Part shown: positions 36,587 through 45,654 of the stretch, one piece after another
Numbering within the stretch: the stretch's first letter is position 1
Layout: each line of letters starts with the position of its first letter
Source: Fodinicurvata sediminis DSM 21159
GTDB taxonomy: Bacteria; Pseudomonadota; Alphaproteobacteria; Kiloniellales; DSM-21159
Direction of reading: 5' to 3'
Assembly: GCF_000420625.1 (NCBI RefSeq)
Contig: NZ_ATVH01000011.1
Span: 558,001-622,000, forward strand
DNA length: 64,000 bases
Program-made: the position numbers and the translations under genes
Notes under the pieces: generated by a model
Told to the model about the DNA's origin: nothing
Seen by the model: only the letters and a program-made list of their open reading frames with translations
Databases searched by the model: none

Positions 36587-36753
36587 CATTCATTCAGCAT
36601 CTGGCTACGTAAGATATTCTTCACCTTTTCTCCGCTAGGATGTTGGCGCAATCGAACCAGCCCCCAGACAGGAACAGCTGACCAAGGGGCGAAAGTCATT
36701 GGCAACACGAGCGGCCAGGGAACGGCCCGCTGCAGGTAACGGGTGGAAGAATC

Positions 36754-37995
36754 GTGGAGTCCTCGACAGCACAACAGACGGGATCGAAGACAGGCAACAG
36801 TGAAACTGTACGCCGTCACAAGGCATCCGCACTACTGGCCCAGGTTGAGCGTCTGAAGGGGCGCTGCATGGGACGGATGGCTGTTCATCTGCGCATCTCG
36901 AAGCTGGCCGAGAAAGGTTTCAACCAGCACCAGGCGCGGATTGTCGCCCAGGTCTTCGAGACCTCTCTTAGCGCGCTCGAAGGTGATTTCTACCACCTTT
37001 ACAACCAGGATTTGGTCTTCATTGGCCTGTCACGCCAGATCAAGGCGCTGGAGGCTGCCGAAGGGAAACTGGCCAGTCTGCTGGAAGAACATGATGTTTC
37101 CCTGGATACACTGCGCCGCGAACATATCCTGCTGCGCTTCGGTCTGGATCTCAAATACGATGTCTTCCTCAGTCATGTGCGCAATCTGGCTGTCCAGGAG
37201 CAGAGGGCATATGCAGGCGAGAAGGATGCAAACGTCAATGAGTTTGACGACCGCCGTCCCCTGGACAGCAAGGGCCTAGCGGAACTGGAACGCCTGCTGG
37301 AAAATGCGGACATTACCGACCTGGTGCGCCAGCAATCGGCTTGCCGCCTGACAGACGACTTGAAGACGCAACGTATCTTCACGGAGTATTTCACCTCGAT
37401 ACGAGAGGTGGAACGTAACCTGTTGCCCGGAACGGATCTTCTGGAAAACCGGGCTCTTTTCAAGTACCTCACCCAGGTATTGGACCTGCGCATGCTGGTG
37501 GTCCTGAGACACGAGGCTTCGCGGTCCAGTGAAGAGATGGTTTCCATCAACATCAATGTTGCGACATTGCTTTCACAGAAGTTCCTGAAGTTCGACCAGG
37601 AAATGCCCATCGGCTTGCGTGGACGGTTGATGCTGGAACTGCAGTACGATGACGTCTTCAGCGACCTGAAGAACTTTGCCTTCGCACGCGACTTCGCGCG
37701 GCAACAGGGCTATCGCCTTTGCCTGGACGGAATTGGGATGGACGGCTTCTCACGCATTGACCGACACCATCTGAAAGTCGATTACGTAAAGCTGGTCTGG
37801 GATGATTCCTGGCCACAACGCTTCAACAATTCCATAGCGCGTGAACTGCAAAGCCTGGTCGAGCGTAATGGGCCGGACCATACCATACTGCACCGCTGCC
37901 AGGACGAGAAGATCATCCGTTTCGGACAGAAATTCGGGATCCAGCTTTTCCAGGGGCACTACGTTGATGGCCTGCCGCGGGCCAGCCTGCGCTGA
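36754..37995 (+). CDS. Degenerate EAL-domain protein with helical N-terminal half
   Basis: 413 residues, GTG start with GGTGGAAG upstream. The first 230 residues are helical and charged, without a recognised domain. The second half follows the EAL-domain pattern (SININVATLLSQKFLKF, then LMLELQYDDVF, the strand ARQQGYRLCLDGIGMDGF, VDYVKLVWD and FGIQLFQGHYVDG). The catalytic residues are absent: the EAL triplet and the DDFG metal motif (here LDGIG) are lost. It is therefore unlikely to hydrolyse cyclic-di-GMP and may be a sensor or scaffold. Follows tRNA-Leu and converges on the CinA-type gene. Confidence 0.72.
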   Translation: MESSTAQQTGSKTGNSETVRRHKASALLAQVERLKGRCMGRMAVHLRISKLAEKGFNQHQARIVAQVFETSLSALEGDFYHLYNQDLVFIGLSRQIKALEAAEGKLASLLEEHDVSLDTLRREHILLRFGLDLKYDVFLSHVRNLAVQEQRAYAGEKDANVNEFDDRRPLDSKGLAELERLLENADITDLVRQQSACRLTDDLKTQRIFTEYFTSIREVERNLLPGTDLLENRALFKYLTQVLDLRMLVVLRHEASRSSEEMVSININVATLLSQKFLKFDQEMPIGLRGRLMLELQYDDVFSDLKNFAFARDFARQQGYRLCLDGIGMDGFSRIDRHHLKVDYVKLVWDDSWPQRFNNSIARELQSLVERNGPDHTILHRCQDEKIIRFGQKFGIQLFQGHYVDGLPRASLR

Positions 37996-38013
37996 AACAG
38001 GAACTAAGTGGTT

Positions 38014-38772
38014 TCAGGCCACACTGCTGTCGCGCTCGCCGCCCAGGGACACCACAAGCGCCTCGATGGCTTCACTAGCCGCCTCCAGGGCAACCGGATC
38101 GATCGAGCGGACCACAAGTGTGGTGCCGAACCGCCCCCCTTTCTGGAAGGGATAGCTGCCGATCTCGACGGAAGAATGACGCTCCTGTATCTCTGCAAGG
38201 CCGCCGGCCACGACGGATTCCGGAAGAGACGCAGCAATGCTGTCGGAAAGCATGGGGGCGCCTCCATTCAACTCGTGTGCGATGGCGTCGAACTGAGCCT
38301 GCATGATCTTCGGAACGCCGGCAAAGATATAGACGTTGTTCATCCGTATGCCAGGCGCGCCACTGACAGGATTGGGCACGAGGCTGGCTCCCTCCGGCGT
38401 ACGGGCCATCCGTAGGCGCGCATCTGTCAGGCGGTCCCCGTAGTAATCTTCAAGAATACCGCGCGCCTCTGGGTGCTCAATCACCGGAACATCAAAAGCC
38501 GCCGCAACACAATCCACCGTTATGTCGTCATGCGTGGGACCTATTCCGCCCGTCGTGAAGACATAGTCAAACGTCCCGCTAACCTCACGAATGGCAGGGG
38601 GCAGAGTGTCCAGGGAATCCGGTAGGACGCGCACCTCGGCCAAACGCACGCCCTCCTCGTTCAGGCGACGGCCAAGAAAGGAGAGGTTGGCATCCTGGGT
38701 ACGGCCCGAAAGAATCTCGTTGCCGATGATAATAAGGCAGGCCGTAACAACCCTGTTCTCTTCACTCACCAT
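38014..38772 (-). CDS. CinA-type molybdopterin-binding (MoCF) domain protein
   Basis: 252 residues from ATG 38772. TACLIIIGNEILSGRTQDANLSFLGRRLNEEG is the start of the MoCF-biosynthesis fold as found in CinA, with TTGGIGPTHDDIT the key loop. The C-terminal nicotinamide-nucleotide deamidase domain of full CinA is absent. In other alphaproteobacteria such short proteins are annotated competence/damage-inducible protein A or molybdopterin-binding protein. Possibly a pyrophosphatase on a nucleotide, but unproven. The gene starts 11 bases inside the upstream lipoprotein gene. A longer reading from 38856 lacks homologous sequence. Confidence 0.85.
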   Translation of the reverse strand: MVSEENRVVTACLIIIGNEILSGRTQDANLSFLGRRLNEEGVRLAEVRVLPDSLDTLPPAIREVSGTFDYVFTTGGIGPTHDDITVDCVAAAFDVPVIEHPEARGILEDYYGDRLTDARLRMARTPEGASLVPNPVSGAPGIRMNNVYIFAGVPKIMQAQFDAIAHELNGGAPMLSDSIAASLPESVVAGGLAEIQERHSSVEIGSYPFQKGGRFGTTLVVRSIDPVALEAASEAIEALVVSLGGERDSSVA

Positions 38773-39214
38773 CGTCCCCGTAGCCCTGGCTTTCCATGCA
38801 GTTGGAGAAATTCTGCTCGTAGGCGTTCTTTTCTCCCTCAATCCGCATGCTTTCACTCAATCTTGAGGAACCAGACAGGGGTCCACCCGTATCGAACCCT
38901 GCAGTACGATCGCTGTCGATGCGACGATCCCGGGCAACGATGGCGTTGGCATAGGCGTTGCAGCTCTCCAGTGCATCCTGCTGGGTGGTGTCCTCGCTCC
39001 CATCGCGCCATCTCTCGGGCACGTCGTCACCCATCAGAAGGGGCGAGCGATTGTCGGGATGTTCAGTCGTCGTGCCAGAGACCGCCGGTGTCTGCTGTTC
39101 ACTTTCCCCACTGGACTGCTGCTGGGCACAGGCCCCAAGAAAAACGAGTATCCCTGCCGAAACGGCGGCCGCGCGCAGGGCAGGAAAAGCATATGGCAGT
39201 CGGCTATTCTTCAT
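38762..39214 (-). CDS. Hypothetical lipoprotein (150 aa)
   Basis: 150 residues: a signal sequence with lipobox LGAC (Cys29, Ala at +2, suggesting the outer membrane), then a Gln/Ser-rich linker. A small conserved-looking domain follows, with MGDDVPERWRDGSEDTTQQDALESCNAYANAIVARD and two more cysteines (ESCNAY and SNCMESQGYG) that could form a disulphide. Overlaps the CinA-type gene at its end, implying co-translation. Family not identified. Confidence 0.72.
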   Translation of the reverse strand: MKNSRLPYAFPALRAAAVSAGILVFLGACAQQQSSGESEQQTPAVSGTTTEHPDNRSPLLMGDDVPERWRDGSEDTTQQDALESCNAYANAIVARDRRIDSDRTAGFDTGGPLSGSSRLSESMRIEGEKNAYEQNFSNCMESQGYGDDGE

Positions 39215-39307
39215 GAGTGCAAGACTGTGCTGAACGTCCTAAAAGTGCAAGCGCTACAGGAGCGCAGCTGTGAAAAATCATCATTCCATCTAAAATAAGC
39301 GATATAA

Positions 39308-40021
39308 ATGAAATTCACTAATAAATTGCATAAAGCCCGCTTGCTGCGTCGTTACAAGCGCTTTCTTGCCGACGTTGTCCTGGAAGGCCATGATGAAACG
39401 ACCGTCGTACACTGCCCGAACCCGGGATCGATGATGGGCTTGGATGCGCCCGATTCCCCAGTTTGGCTTTCCTGGAACGACAGCGGAAAACGGAAGCATC
39501 CCTACACTTGGGAAATCTCGAAAGCCGATGGTGACCTGGTTGGAATCAATACGAACCTACCCAACCGGCTGGTGGCTGAAGCCCTTGAAGCAAGAAGGAT
39601 TCCCGAGCTCGCAGCCTATGAAGAACTTCGCCGCGAGGTGCGTTATGGCGAGAAGAGTCGTGTGGATTTCCTCTTGCAGTCTGAAACGCTTCCCGATTGC
39701 TATCTTGAGGTCAAGAATGTGCATCTGATGCGTTCGAAGGGACTTGCCGAATTTCCGGATTCTGTAACGGCACGGGGCAATCGTCACCTCCACGAGCTCA
39801 TGCAAATGGTGGCAAATGGGCACCGCGCCGTGATGCTGTTCGTTATACAGCGCATGGACTGCACGCGCTTCTGCCCGGCAACTGATATTGATCCGGTCTA
39901 TGCCGACAGCTTCCTGAAGGCCCTGGAAGCAGGAGTCGAGGTTCTCTGCTATGACTGTGAAATCACGCCAGAGGAGATCTCCCTGAGGCAACCCTTGCCT
40001 CTTGCTCCATGGTTCGGCTGA
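39308..40021 (+). CDS. sfsA: SfsA family protein
   Basis: 237 residues with the SfsA pattern: an N-terminal RRYKRFLADVVLEG, CPNPGSMMGLDAP, RVDFLLQSETLPDCYLEVKNVHLM and FPDSVTARGNRHLHELM. The central D...E-x-K residues form the nuclease-like active core. Originally named for sugar fermentation stimulation in E. coli; the biochemical role is unsettled, with DNA binding and a nuclease-like fold reported. Followed by a methionine aminopeptidase gene. Confidence 0.94.
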   Translation: MKFTNKLHKARLLRRYKRFLADVVLEGHDETTVVHCPNPGSMMGLDAPDSPVWLSWNDSGKRKHPYTWEISKADGDLVGINTNLPNRLVAEALEARRIPELAAYEELRREVRYGEKSRVDFLLQSETLPDCYLEVKNVHLMRSKGLAEFPDSVTARGNRHLHELMQMVANGHRAVMLFVIQRMDCTRFCPATDIDPVYADSFLKALEAGVEVLCYDCEITPEEISLRQPLPLAPWFG

Positions 40022-40062
40022 GCGAAGCAAGTTATTGGGTAAAATCCAGGCTGAACTTGAAC

Positions 40063-40080
40063 TGCGCCCCAAAAGGCGCA
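40063..40080 (+). terminator. Short hairpin after sfsA
   Basis: TGCGCC (40063-40068) pairs with GGCGCA (40075-40080) over a six-base loop, 42 bases after the sfsA stop. No U-tract, so termination is only possible. Confidence 0.35.
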
Positions 40081-40150
40081 AAGTTAGACAGACTTTGGAA
40101 ACAAGCGTGATTGCCGAAACCCACTCGGCCCCAACCGGATTCAGGAAACA

Positions 40151-40984
40151 ATGCAGCAGGACGACTCAATGCTTGCTCAACGCGAGCAACGACGGATCAC
40201 CATACATCCGGCAGAAGACTTCGAGGGCATGCGTCGTGCGGGCAAACTGGCCGCCGAAACACTCGACTACATAACGCCCTATGTGAAGCCTGGCGTGACC
40301 ACTGGCGAACTGGATCGACTCTGCCACGATTTCATAGTGGAGAACGGTGCCACGCCTGCGCCACTCAATTACAAGGGCTTTCCGAAATCGGTCTGCACTT
40401 CAATCAATCACGTGGTCTGCCACGGCATCCCCTCGGAAGAGCGCAAACTTCGCGACGGAGACATCATGAACATCGATGTCACCGTCATCCTGGATGGTTG
40501 GCATGGCGATACCAGTCGGATGTTCCTGATCGGCGACAAGGTGCCGGTCAAGGCACGCAAACTGGTCGAGATCACCTACGAGGCCATGATGCGCGGGATC
40601 GCTGTCGTAAAGCCAGGGGCGACACTGGGGGACATCGGACACGCCATCCAGAGCTACGTAGAAGAGAACCGCTATTCGGTGGTCCGCGATTTCTGCGGTC
40701 ATGGCCTAGGAACTGTCTTTCATGAAGCCCCCAGCGTTCTGCATTATGGCAAACCGGGTGAAGGCGTCGTGCTGCAGGAGGGCATGTTCTTTACCATCGA
40801 GCCCATGGTGAATACGGGACGCTATGACGTGAAGATACTGGAGGACGGCTGGACCGCCGTTACCCGCGACCGCTCTCTCTCCGCCCAGTTCGAGCATTCC
40901 CTGGGAGTCACCGCGGGCGGGCATGAAGTCTTTACCTACTCGCCAAAGGGCTGGACCGCTCCACCCTATGTCGACGTGCCCTGA
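40151..40984 (+). CDS. map: Type I methionine aminopeptidase
   Basis: 277 residues. The metal ligands of MetAP-I are visible in MNIDVTVILDGWHGDTSRMF (two Asp), GHGLGTVFHEAPSVLHYG (His), FTIEPM (Glu) and the final Glu in SAQFEHSLGVT. It removes the initiator methionine from new proteins. The reading begins MQQDDSMLAQREQRRITIHPAEDFEGMR; the internal ATG (MLAQ) is an alternative start. radC follows after 17 bases. Confidence 0.96.
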   Translation: MQQDDSMLAQREQRRITIHPAEDFEGMRRAGKLAAETLDYITPYVKPGVTTGELDRLCHDFIVENGATPAPLNYKGFPKSVCTSINHVVCHGIPSEERKLRDGDIMNIDVTVILDGWHGDTSRMFLIGDKVPVKARKLVEITYEAMMRGIAVVKPGATLGDIGHAIQSYVEENRYSVVRDFCGHGLGTVFHEAPSVLHYGKPGEGVVLQEGMFFTIEPMVNTGRYDVKILEDGWTAVTRDRSLSAQFEHSLGVTAGGHEVFTYSPKGWTAPPYVDVP

Positions 40985-41001
40985 GCTGCCGCTGAAAGCC
41001 C

Positions 41002-41691
41002 GTGAGCGGTCTGCCAGCGGATAACGGCCAAAGCGGCCATCGCCAGCGCTTGCGCGAGAGGTTTCTCGAGCGCGGCAGCACTGCGCTCGCAGACTACGAA
41101 ATCCTGGAAATGCTGCTCTTCGCGGCAAAGACACGCGGCGACACGAAGCCGCTGGCCAAGGCTCTTATCCGGGAATTCGGATCCTTGGGCGCCGTGCTCA
41201 ATGCGCCAGCCGAACAGCTGCAGAAGGTGCCGTATATGGGCGCCTCGGGTACCGCGACCGTCAAGGTGGTCACCGAAGCCGCCCAGCGGCTGGCCCGTGA
41301 GGAAGCACACGAGCAACCCGTCATCTCCTCTTGGGACAAGCTGTTGACCTATTGTCACCTTCAGCTTTCACACGAAAAGGTCGAGAACTTCCACCTGCTG
41401 TTCCTCGACCGCAAGAACAAGCTAATCGCCGACGAGCGTCAGCAGCGCGGGACCGTGGATCACACACCCGTCTATCCGCGCGAAGTGGTCAAACGCGCTC
41501 TGGAATTGGGAGCTTCAGCCCTGATTCTGGTCCACAACCATCCCAGCGGAGATCCCACACCCTCCCAGGCCGATATCGAGATGACCAAACAGATCCGTAC
41601 GGCCGCCGGGCACCTGGGCATAGAAATCCACGATCACATCATCATCAGCCGCCAGGGCCACAGCAGCTTCCGCAGCCTCGGGCTGATGTGA
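41002..41691 (+). CDS. radC: RadC family JAB-domain protein
   Basis: 229 residues from a GTG start: an N-terminal helix-hairpin-helix region (LRERFLERGSTALADYEILEMLLFAAK and GSLGAVLNAPAEQLQKVPYMG) and a C-terminal JAB/MPN domain with LILVHNHPSGDPTPSQADIEMT, which carries the His-x-His...Asp metal site. Despite its name the family is not proven to act in DNA repair. It is translated just after map and converges on hemN with 28 bases between. Confidence 0.94.
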   Translation: MSGLPADNGQSGHRQRLRERFLERGSTALADYEILEMLLFAAKTRGDTKPLAKALIREFGSLGAVLNAPAEQLQKVPYMGASGTATVKVVTEAAQRLAREEAHEQPVISSWDKLLTYCHLQLSHEKVENFHLLFLDRKNKLIADERQQRGTVDHTPVYPREVVKRALELGASALILVHNHPSGDPTPSQADIEMTKQIRTAAGHLGIEIHDHIIISRQGHSSFRSLGLM

Positions 41692-41719
41692 CGCGCACAT
41701 AGCCGCATCACTCACTTGC

Positions 41720-43066
41720 TTATACGGCACGACTGAAAGTGCGGTTGGAAGCTTCAAGATAGGCGTCGAAGGCGGAGGCAACATTCCGCACCAGATAATG
41801 GCTGTCCTCGGGCAACGTAATCACGGTACCCTCAATTTCGATCAGCCCATCAGCTGTAAGCTCCTGGAGTTGGGATGTGCTCTGGATCAGCCCATCCACA
41901 TCTCCGCCATGGAGATTACACACCTGCCCAAGGTCCACTTGAAAATCGCACATCAAGCGCTCGATGATCTCTGCCCGCAGTCGGTCATCCTCTGTCAGCT
42001 CCAGTCCTTTCGTTGTGGCGAACTGTCCCTGCCTGATGCGTTCTGCATAGCGACCCAGCACAACTTCGTTCTGCACATAGCCTTGCTCCAGGCGGCCGAT
42101 TGCTGAGGCCCCCAAGCCTATCAGGACATCGCTGGCATCGGTCGTATAGCCCTGGAAGTTGCGATGAAGCGCGCCCTGCCGCTGAGCCTGGGCCATTGGA
42201 TCATCCGGAAGTGCATAGTGATCGATGCCAATTTCCTCATAGCCGGCTTCCAGCAAGGTTTTTCTGATGGCATCGGCCTGCGCCAGGCGCTCTTCGGTAT
42301 CGGCAAGTGCAGACTCGTCGATCTTGCGCTGGTGCTTCTTGAAATCCGGGACATGAGCATAGCCAAAGACGGCGAAGCGATCGGGATGCAGTTCCAGACA
42401 TTGATGGACGGTCAGGATGCAGGATTCAGGCGTTTGATGCGGCAGGCCGTAGATCAGGTCAAAGTTCACACCTGCGACACCCGCCGCTCTCAGCCCCTCT
42501 GTCACGGCAGCAACCTGATTATAATCCTGAACACGGTTTATGGATTTCTGGACCAAAGGATCCAAGGTCTGCACTCCAAGGCTGGCCCGTGTCACGCCAG
42601 CGTTCCCCAAAGCCATTATCATCTCGCCCGTCAGCCTGCGGGGATCGATCTCGATTGCAATTTCTGCATTCTCAGTGAAGCTGAATCGCTGCCGGATCAG
42701 ATCCATCAGCCCATGGAATTCCTCGGGTGACATGATAGTGGGCGTACCACCGCCAAAGTGCAGATGATTGACGGTCAGGGGGCGTGCTAGCTGGCTTGCC
42801 ACCAGATCGATCTCATCGCGCAAGACCGCCAGGTAATCGATAATCTTCTCATCCTGACGCGTGATTGTCGTATGGCAGCCGCAATACCAGCACATGGAGC
42901 GGCAGAAGGGAATGTGCAGATAGAGGGACGCCGTCTGACTGTTGCTCAGGGAGGAGAGCCAGCCCGCATAGCTTTCCTGTGTGACGGCAGAGGTGAAGTG
43001 GGGCGCCGTCGGATAGCTGGTATAGCGCGGCAATCTGGCATTTATGTAACGGGCAACGGTATCCAT
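41720..43066 (-). CDS. hemN: Oxygen-independent coproporphyrinogen III oxidase
   Basis: 448 residues. YLHIPFCRSMCWYCGCHT carries the CxxxCxxC radical-SAM cluster typical of true HemN. HFGGGTPTIMSPEEF and the later GLGASAIGRLEQGYVQN are further family blocks. It converts coproporphyrinogen III to protoporphyrinogen IX when oxygen is low. A FixK/FNR-type box lies 100 bases upstream, in line with anaerobic induction. Length is normal and the HemN-specific C-terminal domain (DLGQVCNLHGGDVDGLI) is present, which separates it from HemW. Confidence 0.96.
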   Translation of the reverse strand: MDTVARYINARLPRYTSYPTAPHFTSAVTQESYAGWLSSLSNSQTASLYLHIPFCRSMCWYCGCHTTITRQDEKIIDYLAVLRDEIDLVASQLARPLTVNHLHFGGGTPTIMSPEEFHGLMDLIRQRFSFTENAEIAIEIDPRRLTGEMIMALGNAGVTRASLGVQTLDPLVQKSINRVQDYNQVAAVTEGLRAAGVAGVNFDLIYGLPHQTPESCILTVHQCLELHPDRFAVFGYAHVPDFKKHQRKIDESALADTEERLAQADAIRKTLLEAGYEEIGIDHYALPDDPMAQAQRQGALHRNFQGYTTDASDVLIGLGASAIGRLEQGYVQNEVVLGRYAERIRQGQFATTKGLELTEDDRLRAEIIERLMCDFQVDLGQVCNLHGGDVDGLIQSTSQLQELTADGLIEIEGTVITLPEDSHYLVRNVASAFDAYLEASNRTFSRAV

Positions 43067-43165
43067 GTCCGGTGATCACTCGCAAAGGCATCGTTATAAG
43101 GGCGGCAGCAAAGGTCACGTTTGTGAAACGCGCCCCCATCCTTTACACGCGTGTCCGCTTTGTCT

Positions 43166-43179
43166 TTGCGCGAGATCAA
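43166..43179 (-). promoter_or_regulatory. FixK/FNR-type box upstream of hemN
   Basis: TTGCGCGAGATCAA fits the FixK consensus TTG[AC]-N6-[TG]CAA exactly and approximates the FNR site TTGAT-N4-ATCAA. Its centre is about 106 bases before the hemN start codon. hemN is a classic target of this regulator family in rhizobia and phototrophs. Confidence 0.65.
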
Positions 43180-43246
43180 CTTTCCACCGATCACCCTAAT
43201 TTTCCAGGGACACGGTGGACGCGTCGGTTCAAGACCGGTGCCTGCC

Positions 43247-43633
43247 CTAAGGCAGTTCCACGGTTATTTCTTCACCGCCAAAGCCATGAACGCTGTCCCG
43301 AGCTCGGATCGTAACCTCTGAAATCCCGTCTGGAATCTCGACGTTCGGGAGGCTGCGTATGAAGGGCTGCTCTTCCACATGAGGATGAGCCAGCTCACGC
43401 GTTGCGATCACATCACCGTCCGGTCCCAGAACTTCCCAGGCATCGGCATAATGGTCCCAGCCTTCGTCCGCATGCTGCACAGTGACATTGAAGCGATAGC
43501 CCTTGCCCGATCGTTCGACCTGAACCTCAAGCACATCAGCTTCGCCAGCCAAGCTCATGTCCGGCTGGACAACGCCCCCTGCGATCAAGGTTGCGCTTGC
43601 CACAAAGAAAGCGGTCACTCTTCTACTGGACAT
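43247..43633 (-). CDS. Hypothetical secreted protein (128 aa)
   Basis: 128 residues with a signal peptide (MSSRRVTAFFVASATLIAGG..., cleavage near SLAGEA). The mature part is an all-beta sequence: VLEVQVERSGKGYRFNVTVQHADEGWDHYADAWEVLGPDG, then HPHVEEQPFIRSLPNVEIP and ITVELP at the end. The two His-Pro-His and WDHYAD stretches could bind metal or ligand (inference). GGGAG precedes the ATG. I recall similar periplasmic proteins in alphaproteobacteria but no function. Confidence 0.75.
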   Translation of the reverse strand: MSSRRVTAFFVASATLIAGGVVQPDMSLAGEADVLEVQVERSGKGYRFNVTVQHADEGWDHYADAWEVLGPDGDVIATRELAHPHVEEQPFIRSLPNVEIPDGISEVTIRARDSVHGFGGEEITVELP

Positions 43634-43733
43634 TTCCGGAACTCCCTTTTCTGGCTCGGACTCGACCTATACGACCAAGCTAGGTCAGATCGCGTCGTCA
43701 ACAAACCGGAAATTCGGAAACTCCAGCGCGCAC

Positions 43734-45521
43734 TCAGGATGCAGCCGGTTTCGGCGGCAAGACCTGACGCAAGTGCAATTCCTTCAACCGTTCCTGAGGC
43801 ACCTCTGCAGGCGCCCCCATCATCAGGTCCTCGGCCCGCTGGTTCATCGGGAAGGCGATGACCTCGCGGATATTTGGCTCATCTGCCAACAGCATGACGA
43901 TACGGTCGATGCCCGGGGCCGATCCGCCGTGCGGCGGCGCACCGTAACGCAGGGCATTGAAGAGCCCGGAGAAGCGCTCTTCCACCTCGTTGCCTTCATA
44001 ACCGGCAATCTGGAAAGCCTTGATCATCACGTCCGGCAAGTGGTTCCGGATCGCGCCCGAGGACAGTTCGACACCATTGCAGACAATGTCATACTGGAAA
44101 GCCTTGATATCCAGCGGATCCTCGTTCTCCAACGCCTCCAGGCCGCCCTGCGGCATGGAGAAGGGATTGTGCGAGAATTCAATCTGGCCGGTTTCCTCGT
44201 CCTGTTCGTACATCGGGAAATCGACAATCCAGCAGAAGCGGAATTCACCCTGCTGAATCAGATCAAGTTCCTGGCCCACACGAGTTCGCGCCTGTCCGGC
44301 AAAGGCGGCGAACTTCTTGGGAACACCAGCCACAAAGAAGACAGCGTCCCCGTCCTTCAGCTCAAGCTGCGAGCGAATGGCTTCGGTGCGCTCAGAACCG
44401 ATGTTCTTGGCGACAGGTCCTGCCCCCTCGCCATCACGGAAGAAGATATACCCAAGACCGGGCTGGCCCTCGCCCTGCGCCCAGGAGTTCATGCGGTCAC
44501 AGAAGGCGCGGCTGCCGCCGCCAGGTGCTGGAATGGCCCAGACCTCGACCTTGGGATCCTTCTCGATCATCCCGGCAAATATCTTGAAACCGGAATCGCG
44601 GAAGGCGTCGGTCACTTCCTGCATTTCGATCGGGTTGCGCAGATCCGGCTTGTCGGAACCGTACTTCCGCATTGCCTCGAAATAGGGAATGCGCGGGAAC
44701 GGCGCCTGTGTGACCTTGCGCCCGTTGGCAAATTCGTCGAATACACCCTGCAGCACAGGCTCGATGGCAGCGAAGACATCATCCTGGGTGACGAAACTCA
44801 TCTCGAAATCGAGCTGATAGAACTCGCCGGGCGAACGGTCGGCGCGGCTATCCTCGTCTCGGAAACAGGGTGCAATCTGGAAGTAACGTTCGAACCCGGC
44901 CACCATAAGCAACTGCTTGAACATCTGCGGCGCCTGGGGCAGCGCATAGAACTTTCCGGGATGCAGCCGGCTCGGCACCAGATAGTCGCGCGCGCCTTCG
45001 GGACTTGAAGCCGTCAGAATCGGGGTCTGGAACTCATGAAAACCCTGTTCCACCATGCGGCGGCGAATGGAATCGATCACCTGGCTGCGCAGTATGATCT
45101 TGCGCTGCATCTTTTCGCGCCTCAGGTCCAGATAGCGATAGCGCAGACGGAACTCTTCGCCCGCATCCTCATCGGAGTTGACCTGTAGCGGCACCTGTTC
45201 GGCCTGGGACTGCACCTCAAAGCTCTCGATGCGAACCTCGACCTCTCCTGTCGGCAGGTTGGGATTGATCGTTTCGTCCGAGCGGCGAACCACGGTCCCG
45301 GTGACGGTCACCACCGATTCCAGGCGCACGGCCTCGACCTGCGGAAAAATCTCGGCCGAGACATCAATCACACACTGGCTCAAGCCAAAGTGGTCCCGAA
45401 GGTCGACAAAGAGCAACTGGCCGTGGTCGCGCTTGCGATGGACCCAACCGGACAGACGGACCTGTGTTCCGGCATCAGACGCGCGAATCTGGCCACAGCT
45501 ATGCGTACGATAGGGATGCAT
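43734..45521 (-). CDS. aspS: Aspartyl-tRNA synthetase (bacterial type)
   Basis: 595 residues from ATG 45521 ([15 protein letters not shown]). It has an N-terminal OB fold for anticodon binding ([23 protein letters not shown]), then class II motif 2 ([30 protein letters not shown]) and motif 3 ([13 protein letters not shown]). The bacterial GAD insertion lies between motifs 2 and 3. A longer reading from 45629 adds a non-homologous leader. It charges tRNA-Asp, and may also charge tRNA-Asn if GatCAB is used, which the sequence alone does not decide. Divergent from rnd. Confidence 0.96.
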   Translation of the reverse strand: MHPYRTHSCGQIRASDAGTQVRLSGWVHRKRDHGQLLFVDLRDHFGLSQCVIDVSAEIFPQVEAVRLESVVTVTGTVVRRSDETINPNLPTGEVEVRIESFEVQSQAEQVPLQVNSDEDAGEEFRLRYRYLDLRREKMQRKIILRSQVIDSIRRRMVEQGFHEFQTPILTASSPEGARDYLVPSRLHPGKFYALPQAPQMFKQLLMVAGFERYFQIAPCFRDEDSRADRSPGEFYQLDFEMSFVTQDDVFAAIEPVLQGVFDEFANGRKVTQAPFPRIPYFEAMRKYGSDKPDLRNPIEMQEVTDAFRDSGFKIFAGMIEKDPKVEVWAIPAPGGGSRAFCDRMNSWAQGEGQPGLGYIFFRDGEGAGPVAKNIGSERTEAIRSQLELKDGDAVFFVAGVPKKFAAFAGQARTRVGQELDLIQQGEFRFCWIVDFPMYEQDEETGQIEFSHNPFSMPQGGLEALENEDPLDIKAFQYDIVCNGVELSSGAIRNHLPDVMIKAFQIAGYEGNEVEERFSGLFNALRYGAPPHGGSAPGIDRIVMLLADEPNIREVIAFPMNQRAEDLMMGAPAEVPQERLKELHLRQVLPPKPAAS

Positions 45522-45654
45522 GGAGTATTTTCTTTCCGTCTTAGAATTGGCGGCGGCAAGAGGCAACGAAGCAGGCAGTTTGTCAAGATGCGAAGCCCTG
45601 ATGCATCGCAATTGAAAGCTTTTCCGCAAACGCCTGTCAGGCTATATCACGCCT

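Noticed and set aside
36587-36753. Possible integration site after tRNA-Leu
   Set aside because: No integrase gene, no repeat of the tRNA 3' end and ordinary chromosomal genes follow.
43557-45008. 483-codon plus-strand frame opposite aspS
   Set aside because: Antisense shadow of aspS; composition has no domain, and aspS class II motifs are clear on the minus strand.
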